DNA of 64,000 nt, taken from positions 41,682,344 through 41,746,343 of the forward strand of contig NC_059474.1 in assembly GCF_018139145.2 (NCBI RefSeq), given 5' to 3'. Position 1 is the stretch's first letter; every line of letters begins with the position of its first letter. This DNA comes from Gymnogyps californianus. Lineage: Eukaryota; Chordata; Aves; Accipitriformes; Cathartidae. Under the pieces are notes generated by a model, which worked only from the letters and a program-made list of their open reading frames with translations, was not told the DNA's origin and ran no database searches. Below, piece after piece: positions 38,727 to 50,394 of the stretch. The translations under genes were made by a program, and so were the position numbers.

Positions 38727-41700
38727 CTAGAAAAACAATCAGGCAATATAATGAATGTATTGCTAGTGAAAAACATTTAAAACCACCCACAAAGCTTGAG
38801 GGTTGCCATGTTTCCCTACTCCGCACATCCCAGCTGCTGGTTAAATGAGATCCTGCCTGTGTACGATTCAGTGATGCCAACTTTTGAAGTGCCTCAGTGG
38901 CGATGTGGAATATACCCCAGGAAGGCACAACCCCTATGGCAGGGAAGAAAAAAATCTCTGGCGACACAGTACTGTGGAGAGGAGAGGGGATATGCTGTAT
39001 TAAAGCCTTCAGTTACCCCAGTTAAAGGTGCTCTCGTATGCAGTAGGACTACAGCTACCTAGGACTCAGAAAACCTCTGCTAATGATGTTCCTCTAGCTC
39101 TCATTTGGGTCTGAAGAAGCTACCTAGAGAGATCTTCCCATCATAGCATCTTTCCCATGTTTAAGGAACAGTTTCCTTCTGTTTATATGGGACACTGTTA
39201 GCATATCCTCTCTTGACTGTCTTTTTTCCCCCAAACAACACACATTAAAAGATCTTGATCTTTCTACTGCGAAACCTGTGAGCTGTAGGCAGCTTGTTAA
39301 AGCCCTTTTTCTCACTGCCTGAGAGGAATCATGGAGGCTCACAGTTAATAGAGGAATTCTTCTCAATTAGACACCAGCTGTCTGAAATGATGCTGTGACA
39401 CTGAAGTCTTTCAATCATCAGATGAAGGTGACAGGTCTGACAGCACCAAATTTAAAGATGCAGGGTGCATTTTCCTTTCCCATGGACCAATCCTTGCAGA
39501 AAACAGGTTGCAGGTTGTAAATTACTACCTAGAAGCATTGCTGAGAGCTGTGAAGTTTTTTTTCTTCCTTTTTTTTTTTTGGTGTCAGTGCTATTCTTCG
39601 GCTTTCTGCATGACTTCTGATTTTCCGTAGTATAAACTGAAACATAACACTGAGAAAGTGAAGTTCTCTTTAAACGAGCAAACTTTGCTAGTGGAAACTG
39701 TTTAGCTGTGATGGTTCATGTGGAACTGCACGCAGGCTCATTATCTGGAGAAGCAGCTCCCCATACTGTGCTCAGACTGCCTCCAGCACTGCAGCTACCT
39801 CATCTCAGGGTCTTTTCGGTCCTTATCTAGCACCCTGCTCCCTGCAGTGTGTACATTCCCTGATAGAACCAGTATCTACAAATCCAAGCTCAATGTCACA
39901 TGGGTCTGATCCTGAATACTTCTGTTGTGGTTCCCAGGTTTTAACCCTTTCATTGTGATAGCTATATTCTTTCTGTGGTCTTCCTAAAAGACACATCTTT
40001 TAAAAATCCTGCATCTTCAATGCTGTACCATCCTCCAAATGCCACATTTGAGAGGCATTACTCTTTCCCTTGGCCTGCAGGCACAAAATACAAGCATATA
40101 TCTGAATATTTGCCTTTTTTGTTGTGTGTCTTATTGTAAGCCCTTGTTCTCTCTGTTAGCTGCTGTTGCTCCCTATTTACTTCTGTATTATAGGTTTTCT
40201 AGACAGCATTTTCTTAATCTGCCCCTGTGCCCTGCTTATTTCTTCTTTATCCCAGAATGCTTTTTACATTTATCTGCAGTAAAATGCAGTGGACAGCTTT
40301 AACTTCATTTTCAAAGCAATTTCTGCTTTTAAAAAGGTTAAGTCTTTTTCCACTTTTCTTCATGTTTCTTGGAAGCAGCATCATGGACTACCTACAAAGA
40401 TAACTTATCATTTCACAAGCAAAGACAGAAGTAAGATTTGGTACAGAAAAAAGCTACGCTGCTGTGTCTTTAGAAAAAGAGAAGCCTGAGATAATTTTCC
40501 TTTAAGGAAAAACCAACAAAAGCCATTTTCTTTCTCTTACCCTTTACCTTTCTACAGCCAAGTAATAAATCTAGAGTTCAAAGTGATGAATAACAAATAC
40601 CTAGAGGAATGGTGTGGAACAGTGGTTCTGCGATATTCTTGCTCTCATCACTACTACAAGAGAGAGATCCTCTTGCAGGACCTTCCTCATCTTTTCCAGT
40701 GGGTGGGTCTCCAAATTTCTCATTCTGTGCATGACTGGTGAGCTGAGGGGCCAATTCCTGCTGCTCTCTGGACCTTGGCCCAAGGAATACTACCCCCCCG
40801 AATGCATCGGTACACCTGAAAGAGGTCAAGCTAGCCTTTAAATCAGATCATACTGATCCAGGCTATCCCTTTGCCCTTTCCACTCCTGTGTGGTTTCTGA
40901 AGAACGCCAGGGCTGTGTCCTGTTTGAAAGTCAAGATGTGATAACACATAGGGGTTTTTTATTCCCTTCCACTGAAAACCAGGATCTGTGTAATACTAGA
41001 TCTCAATGTTTAGACTAGCACAGATTCTTTTTCCTCCTTCTTAGCCTCCTGTTTTGTAAATCAGTTTCATTTTTAAATCAACAAATACATCTTCTCCCTA
41101 GTGATACTATTATAAAATCAACCTTGTTAGGGGCAGGAACTCAGTTTTAGGACTAAGAGAAGAGAAAAAAAATTGATCAGAAAAAATGTTATACTTCTCT
41201 ATACACCCGATTAATATTAAGATAATTAAGACAAAATTTGAAGGCCTACAGTCCTTCCAATCTCATAATTCTAAGCTATCCTCCATTATACAGCAACTTC
41301 TCTCTAGTTAACACTAAATCTGGCCAATATAAAAATTATCTCTCCGCTGCATAATGTGCAACAATGCTACATATTATTAGCTGAAGTCCTGAGTACATAA
41401 TGCTCTGCTTTGCCACCACCTGTCACTTTGGATTTTGTTGTTCCTTTGACCTAAGCTGTTAGGAGTCACCTGCGTTGGATTTCACGAGAAATGGATGAGC
41501 CCTTTTGTAACCCTTCATTCATTCCTGTCTGCTTGTTGATTTGAAACAAGGCTGCATCTAAATTTCCAGACACATTATTAACAAACAGCAGGCTGGTTCT
41601 TCACCTGCAACCCGCAGGGCTGCTGTTCACTGCTGCCTGCTGGACCCAAGAAACTCTCTGTCCTGGCTCAGCGGATGCTCATTCTCCTCCTCCACCTTCT

Positions 41701-43860
41701 CCTATACCACAGAGCCTGTAAAACACAGCCCCATCCTCTGCATTTGCAACCAAGCAACCCCTCAGCCCTCACGCTTTAGCTTTTCGTGCAGCCTAGCCCT
41801 GTCACGCAGTAACTGGGGAAAATACAGCTTTCCAGCTTCATTTATAATTGGCACAGGGCCTGAAGAATGATTGCTTGATACAGCCATTGGCTTGGGACCG
41901 TCTATAGGACAAAGGCCCTTTTGATACCATTAATGCTTTCCAGCCTGACAACGTTGCTCAATTACTTGCTGCCGGGCTGGGGTCTGTCAGCTGGCGTTGT
42001 GCTTTGACTACGGCGTTAGACTTGAGCAGACAGCATGTGCCGCGCACAAAGATGAAACGCCACATTTCAGAACTGGGCTCTGACTTGAACTATACCTCCA
42101 AGTAGAGAAGAAATAGCTGGGCAGGCTGCATGGCTACTTGCTGGGCTGTGTTAGAGATGATGCCAGTCCACCTACTCCCTGGCCAGGCTGGGGGACTTGA
42201 GAAGAGAGAGTGATGGCTGTCATTTTCCTTTGCTGATGGTTATCAGTCCAGGAGAGCCCCAGTTTCCCCATAAGCCAGAAGTTAGCTCTGGGAAGACAGA
42301 GGTGGAAGAACACCGCACCGTGCCATCCTCCTGCCCCTTTCCTTCCCCTCTGGTTTTTAGTTTTAGGGACGTTTCCAGAAACCACAGCGACACTCATCCT
42401 CGCTTCCCACCCTTCTCCTGTTCACCAGAAAGCCTGCAGGCGCCCCACGAACCTTTTGTCTGCTGTTTGCCCGCCGGGGCTTGTACAGCCCTGGGGCGGA
42501 AGGTCTCCTTCTTCTCCCGGGGGCTGCTAAAGGGCTGCACCCCCCAGCATGGCTGCTGAGACTGTCAGGTTTTAATTCCTGCCCTGGTAACGTGACATGA
42601 ATCAAGTGGCACAAAGGATCATATCTCTATCCAGCAGCAGTGGCAGCACTGACGCCTGCTGCACTGGTCACGTCAAGCTACTACAGTTTGCCACTGAACT
42701 CTCTGTAAATTTATATCAGAAGTTACAAGACCAGCTCAGTGTCAATCCATGCTATTTGAAATATGATAATAAAATGCTTGGTATTTTTGTTAATACTGCT
42801 AGTTTCTCCTGGCATATGTAGAAATCATGTAGGCAACAAACTCAAGAAGATATAAGCAATAAAGAGGAGCTCTCTGCAGGTTGGTCAGGTGTCCGGCAGT
42901 TTTTCCCAAACACTCTTTAACAAAGCTAATCTTCACAGCTTACTGTGGTGCAAGTGGAAGATCACATCCTTTCTTCTTGGGTGTTTGAGATGTTTCGTTA
43001 GACTGTGGTCTTACACGCACTACTGACAACGTTCCTGACTGGGCAGCCTTTAGGATCGAGTAAGGAGAGCTTGTTGAGAAATTTCCATCAAAATATACCA
43101 ACCTACAACACACTTTTGTGGGAATTTTTTCACTTCTATTGACTGTCACCAACATAGTGACAGATTTTCCTTGCCAGGTTGGAAGTTGAGATTTTGCCCT
43201 GCAGGTTCCTGGGGAGCTACAGGGCATGGAGGCATTGGCTATAGCTGGTGTAGTGGAAGCCCAGGTGCTAACACAGTGTGCGCAGTCCCTCCACTGTGAG
43301 CTGAGGGAAATTTCAGGAAAAAGGGGGAAAAGGATGTTATCTTGTTTCTGAAAAAAATCCCCCAAGCCCTGCATCACCAAAACATTTTGACCTTCTAAAA
43401 TTAAACATTTTCAGAATTTCTTTTCTAGAGGAAAACTGAAAGTTCTCCTCTGGATGAATTATTTTGCACATTCTATCCCATTTCCTACAGGACAGAAATT
43501 CTGAGTTTCAGCCAGATCTACTACCTTGATTCTGTAATTCTTTCTCAGCTGGTATCTTTAAAATCTGTACCTTGCACAAACTCACCCTTGAAATCTATCA
43601 GCCAGATGAATGTGTCTCATAACAGGAGTCTGATCTGCTTGAGTAAAATTAGTTTTGTTTTGTTTCTAAACTGATCCAGAAACCAATAGGATATTACCAT
43701 TACTAAAATTATGCAAATAAAAAGTTGCCCAGCAATACAGTAGTAGATATTATGCCAGGTCCTTATCTGGTAAGGTTAAAGACAAAATAATCTTTCTTCT
43801 AAAACTTCTGTTTTCTAGTTTTAGAAAATAAAGTTCCTTTCTAGGAGGAAGTGAAATTAC

Positions 43861-43944
43861 ATTTATTTATTTATTATAATAAATTCCATTATATTTTAAT
43901 ATATTATTTATATCTATAAATAAATGATAATTTTATTTATTACC
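43861..43944 (+). repeat. AT-rich low-complexity / (TTTA)n-like repeat
   Basis: Nearly pure A/T with TTTA and TATA units over about 85 bp. Confidence 0.8.
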
Positions 43945-44150
43945 CTAATTACCTTCTAAAGAGTCTTTAACATTTCTCGCATGATTTCTAGGATTTTGAT
44001 TGACAGGTGGATAAACTACCGGTAACTATGTTCCTATCAGTGGGAAGAACAACCTTTGAATGCTGTGCTCCCTCCTGGGAAAAAAAAAACCCCACAAAAA
44101 CCCCCAACAAATGAATCAAAACAAAAGAAAACAGGTTGAGGGTTAACTAG

Positions 44151-44739
44151 TGTCCTGGTTTTGGCTGGGACAGAGTTAACTCTCTTCTTAGTAGCTGGTA
44201 CAGTGCTGTGTTTTGGATTTAGTGTGAGAATGATGTTGATAACACTCTGACGTTTTAGTTGTTGAGAAGTAGTGCTTATCTTAAGCCAAGGACTTTTCAG
44301 TCTCCCATGCTCTGCCAGCAAGCAGGTGTACAAGAAGCTGGGAGGGAGCATAGCCGGGGCAGCTGACCCGAACCAGCCAAAGGGGTATTCCATACCATGG
44401 AACGTCATGCCCAGTATATAAACAGGGGGGAGTTGGTCGGGAGGCACGGATCGCGGCTCCGGCATCAGTCGGTGGGTGGTGAGCAATTGCATTGTGCATC
44501 ACTTGTCTTTTTCTTGAGTGTTATTTCTTTTTTTTGTTATATTCTTTTTCATTACAGTTATTATTATAATATTATTATTATTCTCGGTTAGTAGTGTATT
44601 TTATTTTACTTTAGTTATTAAACTGTTCTTATCTCAACCCACAAGTTTTACTTTCTTTCCTCCTCCCCACCCCACTGGGAGGGGGGAGAGGGCCGCGGCT
44701 GCGTGGTGCTGAGTTGCTGGCTGGGGTTAAACCCCGACA
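44151..44739 (+). mobile_element. Solo LTR of an avian endogenous retrovirus
   Basis: A 589-bp element begins TGTCCTGGTTTTGGCTGGGA and ends with ...GGGGTTAAACCCCGACA, giving the TG...CA ends of an LTR. It carries a TATA box (TATATAAA, 44415-44422) with a CRE-like ACGTCAT just upstream, and an ATTAAA polyadenylation signal (44617-44622). Flanking pentamers ACTAG (44146-44150) and ACCAG (44740-44744) look like a 5-bp target duplication with one change. I recognise the sequence as close to an LTR family present in many copies in neoavian birds; the exact family name needs a repeat library. No retroviral gene or second LTR is adjacent, so it is a solo LTR. It lies antisense to GALNTL6, the orientation best tolerated in introns. 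Confidence 0.9.
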
Positions 44740-45519
44740 ACCAGCTCAGAAAGCTGCTAGTTCCTGAAGCGGCCTTTGGCTCTGCTGGCGCTCCGCTTGT
44801 CCGGAGCTGCCCTCTGCTGCCCGGCTGCCGACTTGCAGGCCTTCAACAGCCGCAGGAGGAACGCCTGGCAACGCGCATCACCCCCCCCCCCGCCCCAGCA
44901 GCCCGGAGAAATCACTGAACTGTTCAGCAAACTGGATGAAACGGCTTGGCTTGGGTCTTGGCAGACCTTTCCCGATGCGACCGCACTGCTCTGGTGGGAG
45001 AAGTGTTCCCTTGCGGTGTTTTCCACGCTATCCTGCGGTGAGAAGGTACGCGCTGTTCTACACCAGCCCGGCAGAAATAATTCATGCTGTCCCAGGAGCG
45101 CACGTCAAGCACGGACGGATGTGCTTCAGGCTTCCTAGTTCTGGTCCTGTGATCTGAGGAGCTGGCTGGTTGAACTCCTTTCATGCTAGCTTAACCCTAT
45201 TTACTTTAATGAAGTAACTTTTCGTCATCAGTATAGAACGAGACCTTTACATAGAGTCTGATCTCAAATGTCACAATGCGCTGCAGTACACTGAAACACA
45301 GATTCCTCCCTATCCTTCTCCCTTTGCGTCCCTTCCCCTTCCTCACAGGAACTTACTCCTTCGAAGGATATTTCAAGTATCCCTTTTCTCTGCTTTCCCT
45401 GCTAATTTTTTTTCTTCTCTCATCCGATATTCATCCGATTTTCTTCCCTCCTTTCTCTCATCTCTGGCAGTCTCAGGACTCCCTCCCTCTTGAGGAGGGT
45501 TTCCAGCTCTTCAGGTTTG

Positions 45520-45615
45520 CAGATTTTAAAGCCAGAGAGCACTGTGGTGATCTAGTCTGGACCGTACAACTTCCTTCAATTAATTGTTTGAATTACCGGA
45601 TGTCTTTCACAAACA
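45520..45615 (+). mobile_element. Degraded ancient amniote retroposon fragment (probably CR1-type 3' end)
   Basis: The words GATTTTAAAGCCAGAGAG, GGTGATCTAGTCTGGAC and ACTTCC...AATTAATTGTTTGAA occur in the same order as in an old retroposon I associate with turtle and crocodilian genomes. It is strongly diverged, and the match is from memory. Confidence 0.4.
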
Positions 45616-46650
45616 AAACAGGATTATATTTATCTAGTCTCGGCATGCTATCACTGTGCTATATCTTTGGTAGCTATGTGAAGGAGTCTTCTTTCAGCAA
45701 CTTTCTTTGTCCCATGTTGGCACTTACCTAAATTGTCATCATCCTTCAGCTTCTCCATTTCATTCACTTGCACCTCTCCCCCTGCATTTCTCAGCATCCT
45801 CGGACAATGATTTCTTGACCTCAGCTCTTCAAATACCCCTCAGAACTCCTCTCTCCTGAGCTTTTAAGCTTTTACAAAGTGCCATGTGCGACTGCCAGGT
45901 CAATTTTTCTCCTCAGCATTGGGAATTTTTCTAATCTGGGACCTTCCCCTGTGAAAGGCACGTTAACTAAAATTGCTAATCAACAGTTAGGTTGTACTTT
46001 TCATCTGGATTCTCTTTGCTCATGTTGGCCAGACCCACAGCCTGTGGGTCATGATCCCTTTCCTGTGGCACTCACAGCCAGAATGAGTACAAATCAGAGC
46101 TCTTTTCCTCCGTGCTCCTGACAGCTAATATTTTTCTACCTAACCAACCTAGATAAAAGCTTTTTTTGAGTCTTCATCATTCCTTGTCTTTCTGAAATGC
46201 TTTCTTTCTAGCTTTTACCCATTTATCTATCTCGCTTATGCCTCATATTCATTTAATATATAACCGCTTATTGAGATGAAAGCATAAAAGCAGACAATCA
46301 CTAGAGCTTTACAAGCCCAGGTACTATATTTAAAATATTTTCAGGTAACTGAACCAAAATCAACATGTTTTCATGACACAGTGGGGGAGAATGGGGCACC
46401 AAAAAGCTCTTTGGGCATTGCAATTCCTTTTGGAGATGAAGACTAATATACAGCCCAGGTGGCAGTTGGAATTTCTGAGGTTATGTTAAAGAGTACTTTG
46501 TAAAAGCAATTAAGGTCAGCAATCATTCACAAATTATTTCTACACCCTGCTTTGCCTTAGGAAAACGAGAAGCCCTCAGAGAAATGTTTAGAAACTGGAA
46601 AAGAGAAGCAACAATTTTACCCTGCTTTTCTCTTTCCACCGTTAAAGTAC

Positions 46651-46767
46651 CTGTTCGTGTGACCACGTCCGTTCTGAGCCATCCTTCACGCAGATGTCTA
46701 GCCTCAGCTCAGTCCCCGTGGCTCCGTGTTTACTGTCCACACAGAGGTTGGCTGCCACGTTTCTAAT
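46651..46767 (-). CDS. GALNTL6: GALNTL6 internal exon (start of lectin domain)
   Basis: Exactly 39 codons. The peptide begins [20 protein letters not shown], continues [15 protein letters not shown] and ends SHEQ. It opens the ricin-type lectin domain (LCVD-type CLD motif) that follows the catalytic domain. As I remember the human protein this segment is identical. The acceptor is GGTTTTACAG and the donor CAG|GTACTT; both junctions are in phase 0 and join the flanking exons without loss of frame. The [18 protein letters not shown] segment is specific to GALNTL6 rather than GALNT10. Confidence 0.97.
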
Positions 46768-48119
46768 CTGTAAAACCAAGCAGCAACATTTCACATTAAA
46801 CCAGGCTGCGGAATAGAGCTTCCAACGTTAGAGGGTTAGGAGTTTAGCTCTAAAGGGCTTGAGACTGACCATTAGTTACATAAAACTGGTGGGAATTACT
46901 TTTTACAGGGTAGAGAGACGTGTCCTGGAATGAACTACTCTTTTTGAGAGCAGCTTTAGAAGCAGCAAAGTTTGAAATATTCTGCTTAACAAATGAAAGG
47001 TAGATCTGTATGAAATATTTTCATGCAAAGAAACTATGAGAAAAAAAGGCTGAGAAGTTCAAAGCTTGGTCTGATGGCTTCTTCCCTCCTCCCAGAGCAA
47101 GAGAGATCAACTGTATTAAGAGGAAATTATTTCTGTATGAGTCTCTCAAAGGCTTTGGAGCAATATTTTTCAAAACCTCAGGCACGCCCTGTTCCAATCC
47201 TTGTTCTTACTTTGACACAATAACACCATTGTAGATAAGGTCACAGACTAGTGCCCAAAGTGTATAAAATTAAAAAGTACTTAACAAATCTGTATTGAAA
47301 CTATGCTTACCCATGGAGGTTCCTTGTGCTGTCTGCATGCCTTCTGCAAACACTCTGCAGTGTAACTTATTCTTAAAAGGAAAATCTCATTTTTGAGACT
47401 GAAGCAACTGAGTAATAATTAATCTGTGACTATCGGTCATACCAGTTATGTACCACTGCTGCCACGTATATTATTTTGAAAGACTGGGTTGAAAAGGAGT
47501 AGGTTGCCCACTGCCACCAAAAAGAGTAAAATCCCAAATATATTTTGCAAATATATGCACATTTCTCCTTGAGTACCTTAGTTGGGCTACTTAAAAACCC
47601 TTTAGACACCTCCAGAAAGAAGAGGATTTCTTAAAAAAACTTAGCCTATCAACGAGATAACACAGAAACTGAGTAATCAAAGTGCACGTACATGCATGGA
47701 AACGTGTACGAATTCTTTATGTATAATATATAGAAAGCAGGTGCGTACTTTAACATTCTGGCCACTACTTTGATCCTCATTTAAAAAAAAGAAAAGCTAG
47801 ATGCGGAATGGAGATACAGTTGAGTTGACATTTGTATTTTTCCATGGAAAATATTTTAGAAGTCACTGTTGTTGCCATATTACGTTAGACAAATGTAAAC
47901 ATCGCCACTGCATACCTCATGAACATCCAAAGGATGGAAAACTTCTCAGCATAGCACAAAACATTGCAAGGAGGGGCAATCCTCATGCTTGCAAGACACA
48001 TGGGGGAGCTACTCTGCTCTTTTTCTGATTCTGGAGGACTGGAATAGAGTCTATTCACCATGATCTAAGAAAGATTTAGACAGATGGGAAAGCAACAGGA
48101 AGTGGAGAAAATGTAAAAA

Positions 48120-48195
48120 ACATCACCTTCAGGAAAGGTTTTAGGAGCTGCATTTGTTTAGCCTAGAAAAGAGCAGATGGGGCAAATGATGGGGG
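48120..48195 (+). mobile_element. Degraded CR1 LINE fragment
   Basis: The run AGGAAAGG...AGGAGCTG...TTTGTTTAGCCTAGAAAAG matches, with decay, the avian CR1 3' region (AGAAAGGCTGAGGGAGCTG, TTGTTTAGCCTGGAGAAGAG). No intact reading frame or 3' octamer tail remains. Boundaries are approximate. Confidence 0.6.
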
Positions 48196-50375
48196 AGCAT
48201 CAGTTTGAGTGATTGGCTCCAAGAACCTTTGAGCCTTCACCAGAGCTCAGAGACGTATTCTTCTAAAACTTGGCCAAGCCCAGTTCTAGGGTATTTTTTC
48301 TTTTTTCAATACAATAACAATTGCTGTAGATGAGGTAAAACACTAGCATTTCATACACACAACCAGATGCAGAAACCCAGCACTGAGCAGCCCCACAGTA
48401 CAAAGGGTCACGTTAACTGAAGAAAAGGATGAAAGGTAATTAGTTCTCAACAACCCTACCTTCATTTTCATATCACCCAGCAAAAGAGACAGGAAAGAAT
48501 AATGAGGGGAATAGACTTTAATTTTGTATTTTTAAAGTTTCATGTGAAATACCTACTCCAAGTATAATTTTTCTGAGAGTGTTCAATCATTTCTCAGTGC
48601 ACTTAAATTTACATCGTATAAATAAAGATTACTGGCCTAATACAAAATTAAATGATACATCAGTTCTGTTCTTAGAGCATGCCAGCTAATTAAAATGGAG
48701 CTGCTAACAATTGCCATTAATAATTGGGGTATATGTATGTGATTCAGAATTGTAAAATGACCGTGAATACACTCCACATCCAATGAATGCCTATTGGATT
48801 AAAGAGCTTTCATAATTTTGTCTCGATGGCATCGCTCCATCCCATTCTCAGTCATTTGGACTATGCGGTAAATGTGTTCAATCCATTTCTGGAAAAGGTT
48901 TGAGCTGAAGCTACATTTAGTTCCTTCACTGCTGGAATCTGTCTCCCCTGTTCTTTATTTCCTCTCCTCTTCCCTCTGCTCCTGAAAGGTTTCCTTCAGT
49001 TAGTTTTTCCTCTGGTGTGTTGCAGCTTACTTGTTAGCTCATCCTTTTTTTTTTGTTTTATCCTTCCTTTCAACTGCAGAGGGGTCATGGTTTGTTTTTC
49101 ATTTTCTTTTTGTAATACAGGCATTTCAGTCAAGTCTGTGCTTTTGTTCTCTGGCGTTTCTGTGTGGCCTTGGCAGTTGCTAGAAATTGAACTGAGCTGT
49201 CGTGCTGCTGCCAGAGCCATGGGGAATGTTCTGCCGAGCACCAGCACCACACGGCCTGCAAATCCCCTAAGATGCTTTCATGGACAAAGGAAGGAAAGCA
49301 GAAGCACAGTAAGGAGAGGCTTTTTTCTCATTTATACATCAATATGCATTTGAACTGCGTTGTCTCCAGTCACACAAGACAATGGATTTCAAATTTTTGA
49401 GGTTATGAGTTACAACTAGCAAAGAAATAGCTAGTGATCCTAATACACTCACATTTCCAACATTTGTAATTGTGCAATTGTAGAGACTGAGGATGAACAG
49501 GAGACAGATTTTAACACCCATGCAGGTAGGGCATTGAGTTGCTACATACAAAGCTTATTTGCTCAACCTTAAATGCTATCATTTGTACACACAGATAAGT
49601 GTATGGGAAAAGCATGCTTTTGAGGAGTCTGTTTGGACTAACAAGGACGGTTAGCAGCGATCTTAAAGGCTGTTTCAGAATTAAACACATTCTGAAAAAA
49701 GCATAGGATACTATATGTAAGTCATTATGCATATTTAGTTCTTGAAATGCCATCCTAACACACGTTGAGACGTAGATGCTAAGACTATGGGCCTTGTAGT
49801 CCTTATAGAGAGCAGATGAGGTGTAAAAGCACGGAGAATACAAACTCTAAGGGGTCTGTTTTCTCCCTCTTCTACACTGGAAGTGTCTGAGCAAGGATGT
49901 ACAGGCTTCTCAGTGCTGCACCGATGATTGGGAAACAAAGATGTGTCACCTGAGCAGGATTTCTGCTGATGTACTGACTTCTGTGCTTTAAATGAGGTAG
50001 CAAGCCATAAGGTGAAATCACTGGGTAAGCCTAGATACAGTAATCCTTGGGTTTTACAAAAAGCAGTGAACTTACATTAAAACTACAGCTCGCTTTCTCT
50101 AAGTTAGCCAGCCCGTGTTAAAAAGACTTTTCTCCAGAGTAGGCCAGGCCTTGAGAAAGAAGTAGCTTAGCTTGCTGGCACTGCGATGGGGAAAGAGGAA
50201 CGTGATGTAAAATAGGAGCTGGAACACAGGAGGATAGAGGGCCTGAAAGCCTACACCTTAGGTTTGAAGAAGACACCGTTACCTCTTGACATTTGAAGCT
50301 GCTGATTTGATAGACAGGTATTCAAGGAGGGGAGGGGGGGAAGAGTGTTTTTTGGACACCTGTCAAGAAAGGAAG

Positions 50376-50394
50376 AAAAAAAAAAAAAAAAAAA
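50376..50394 (+). repeat. Poly-A run (19 A)
   Basis: Nineteen consecutive A, with a G-rich stretch (GGGGAGGGGGGG) about 35 bp before. No SINE body is recognised. Confidence 0.85.

Larger units (their letters stand above)
38727..46650 (-). other. GALNTL6: GALNTL6 intron (about 7.9 kb) carrying an antisense solo LTR
   Basis: Runs from GTACTT at the donor (46650 downwards) to CTAG at the acceptor. It contains a GC-richer patch at about 41580-42560, an AT-rich low-complexity block at 43861-43944, the solo LTR at 44151-44739, a GC-rich flank to about 45140, and a degraded ancient retroposon fragment near 45520-45615. A 146-codon sense-strand frame at 42940-43380 has no recognised motif. Confidence 0.85.

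Noticed and set aside
44037..44712. Open frames inside and beside the LTR
   Set aside because: They cross LTR regulatory sequence and have no retroviral protein similarity; solo LTRs do not encode proteins.
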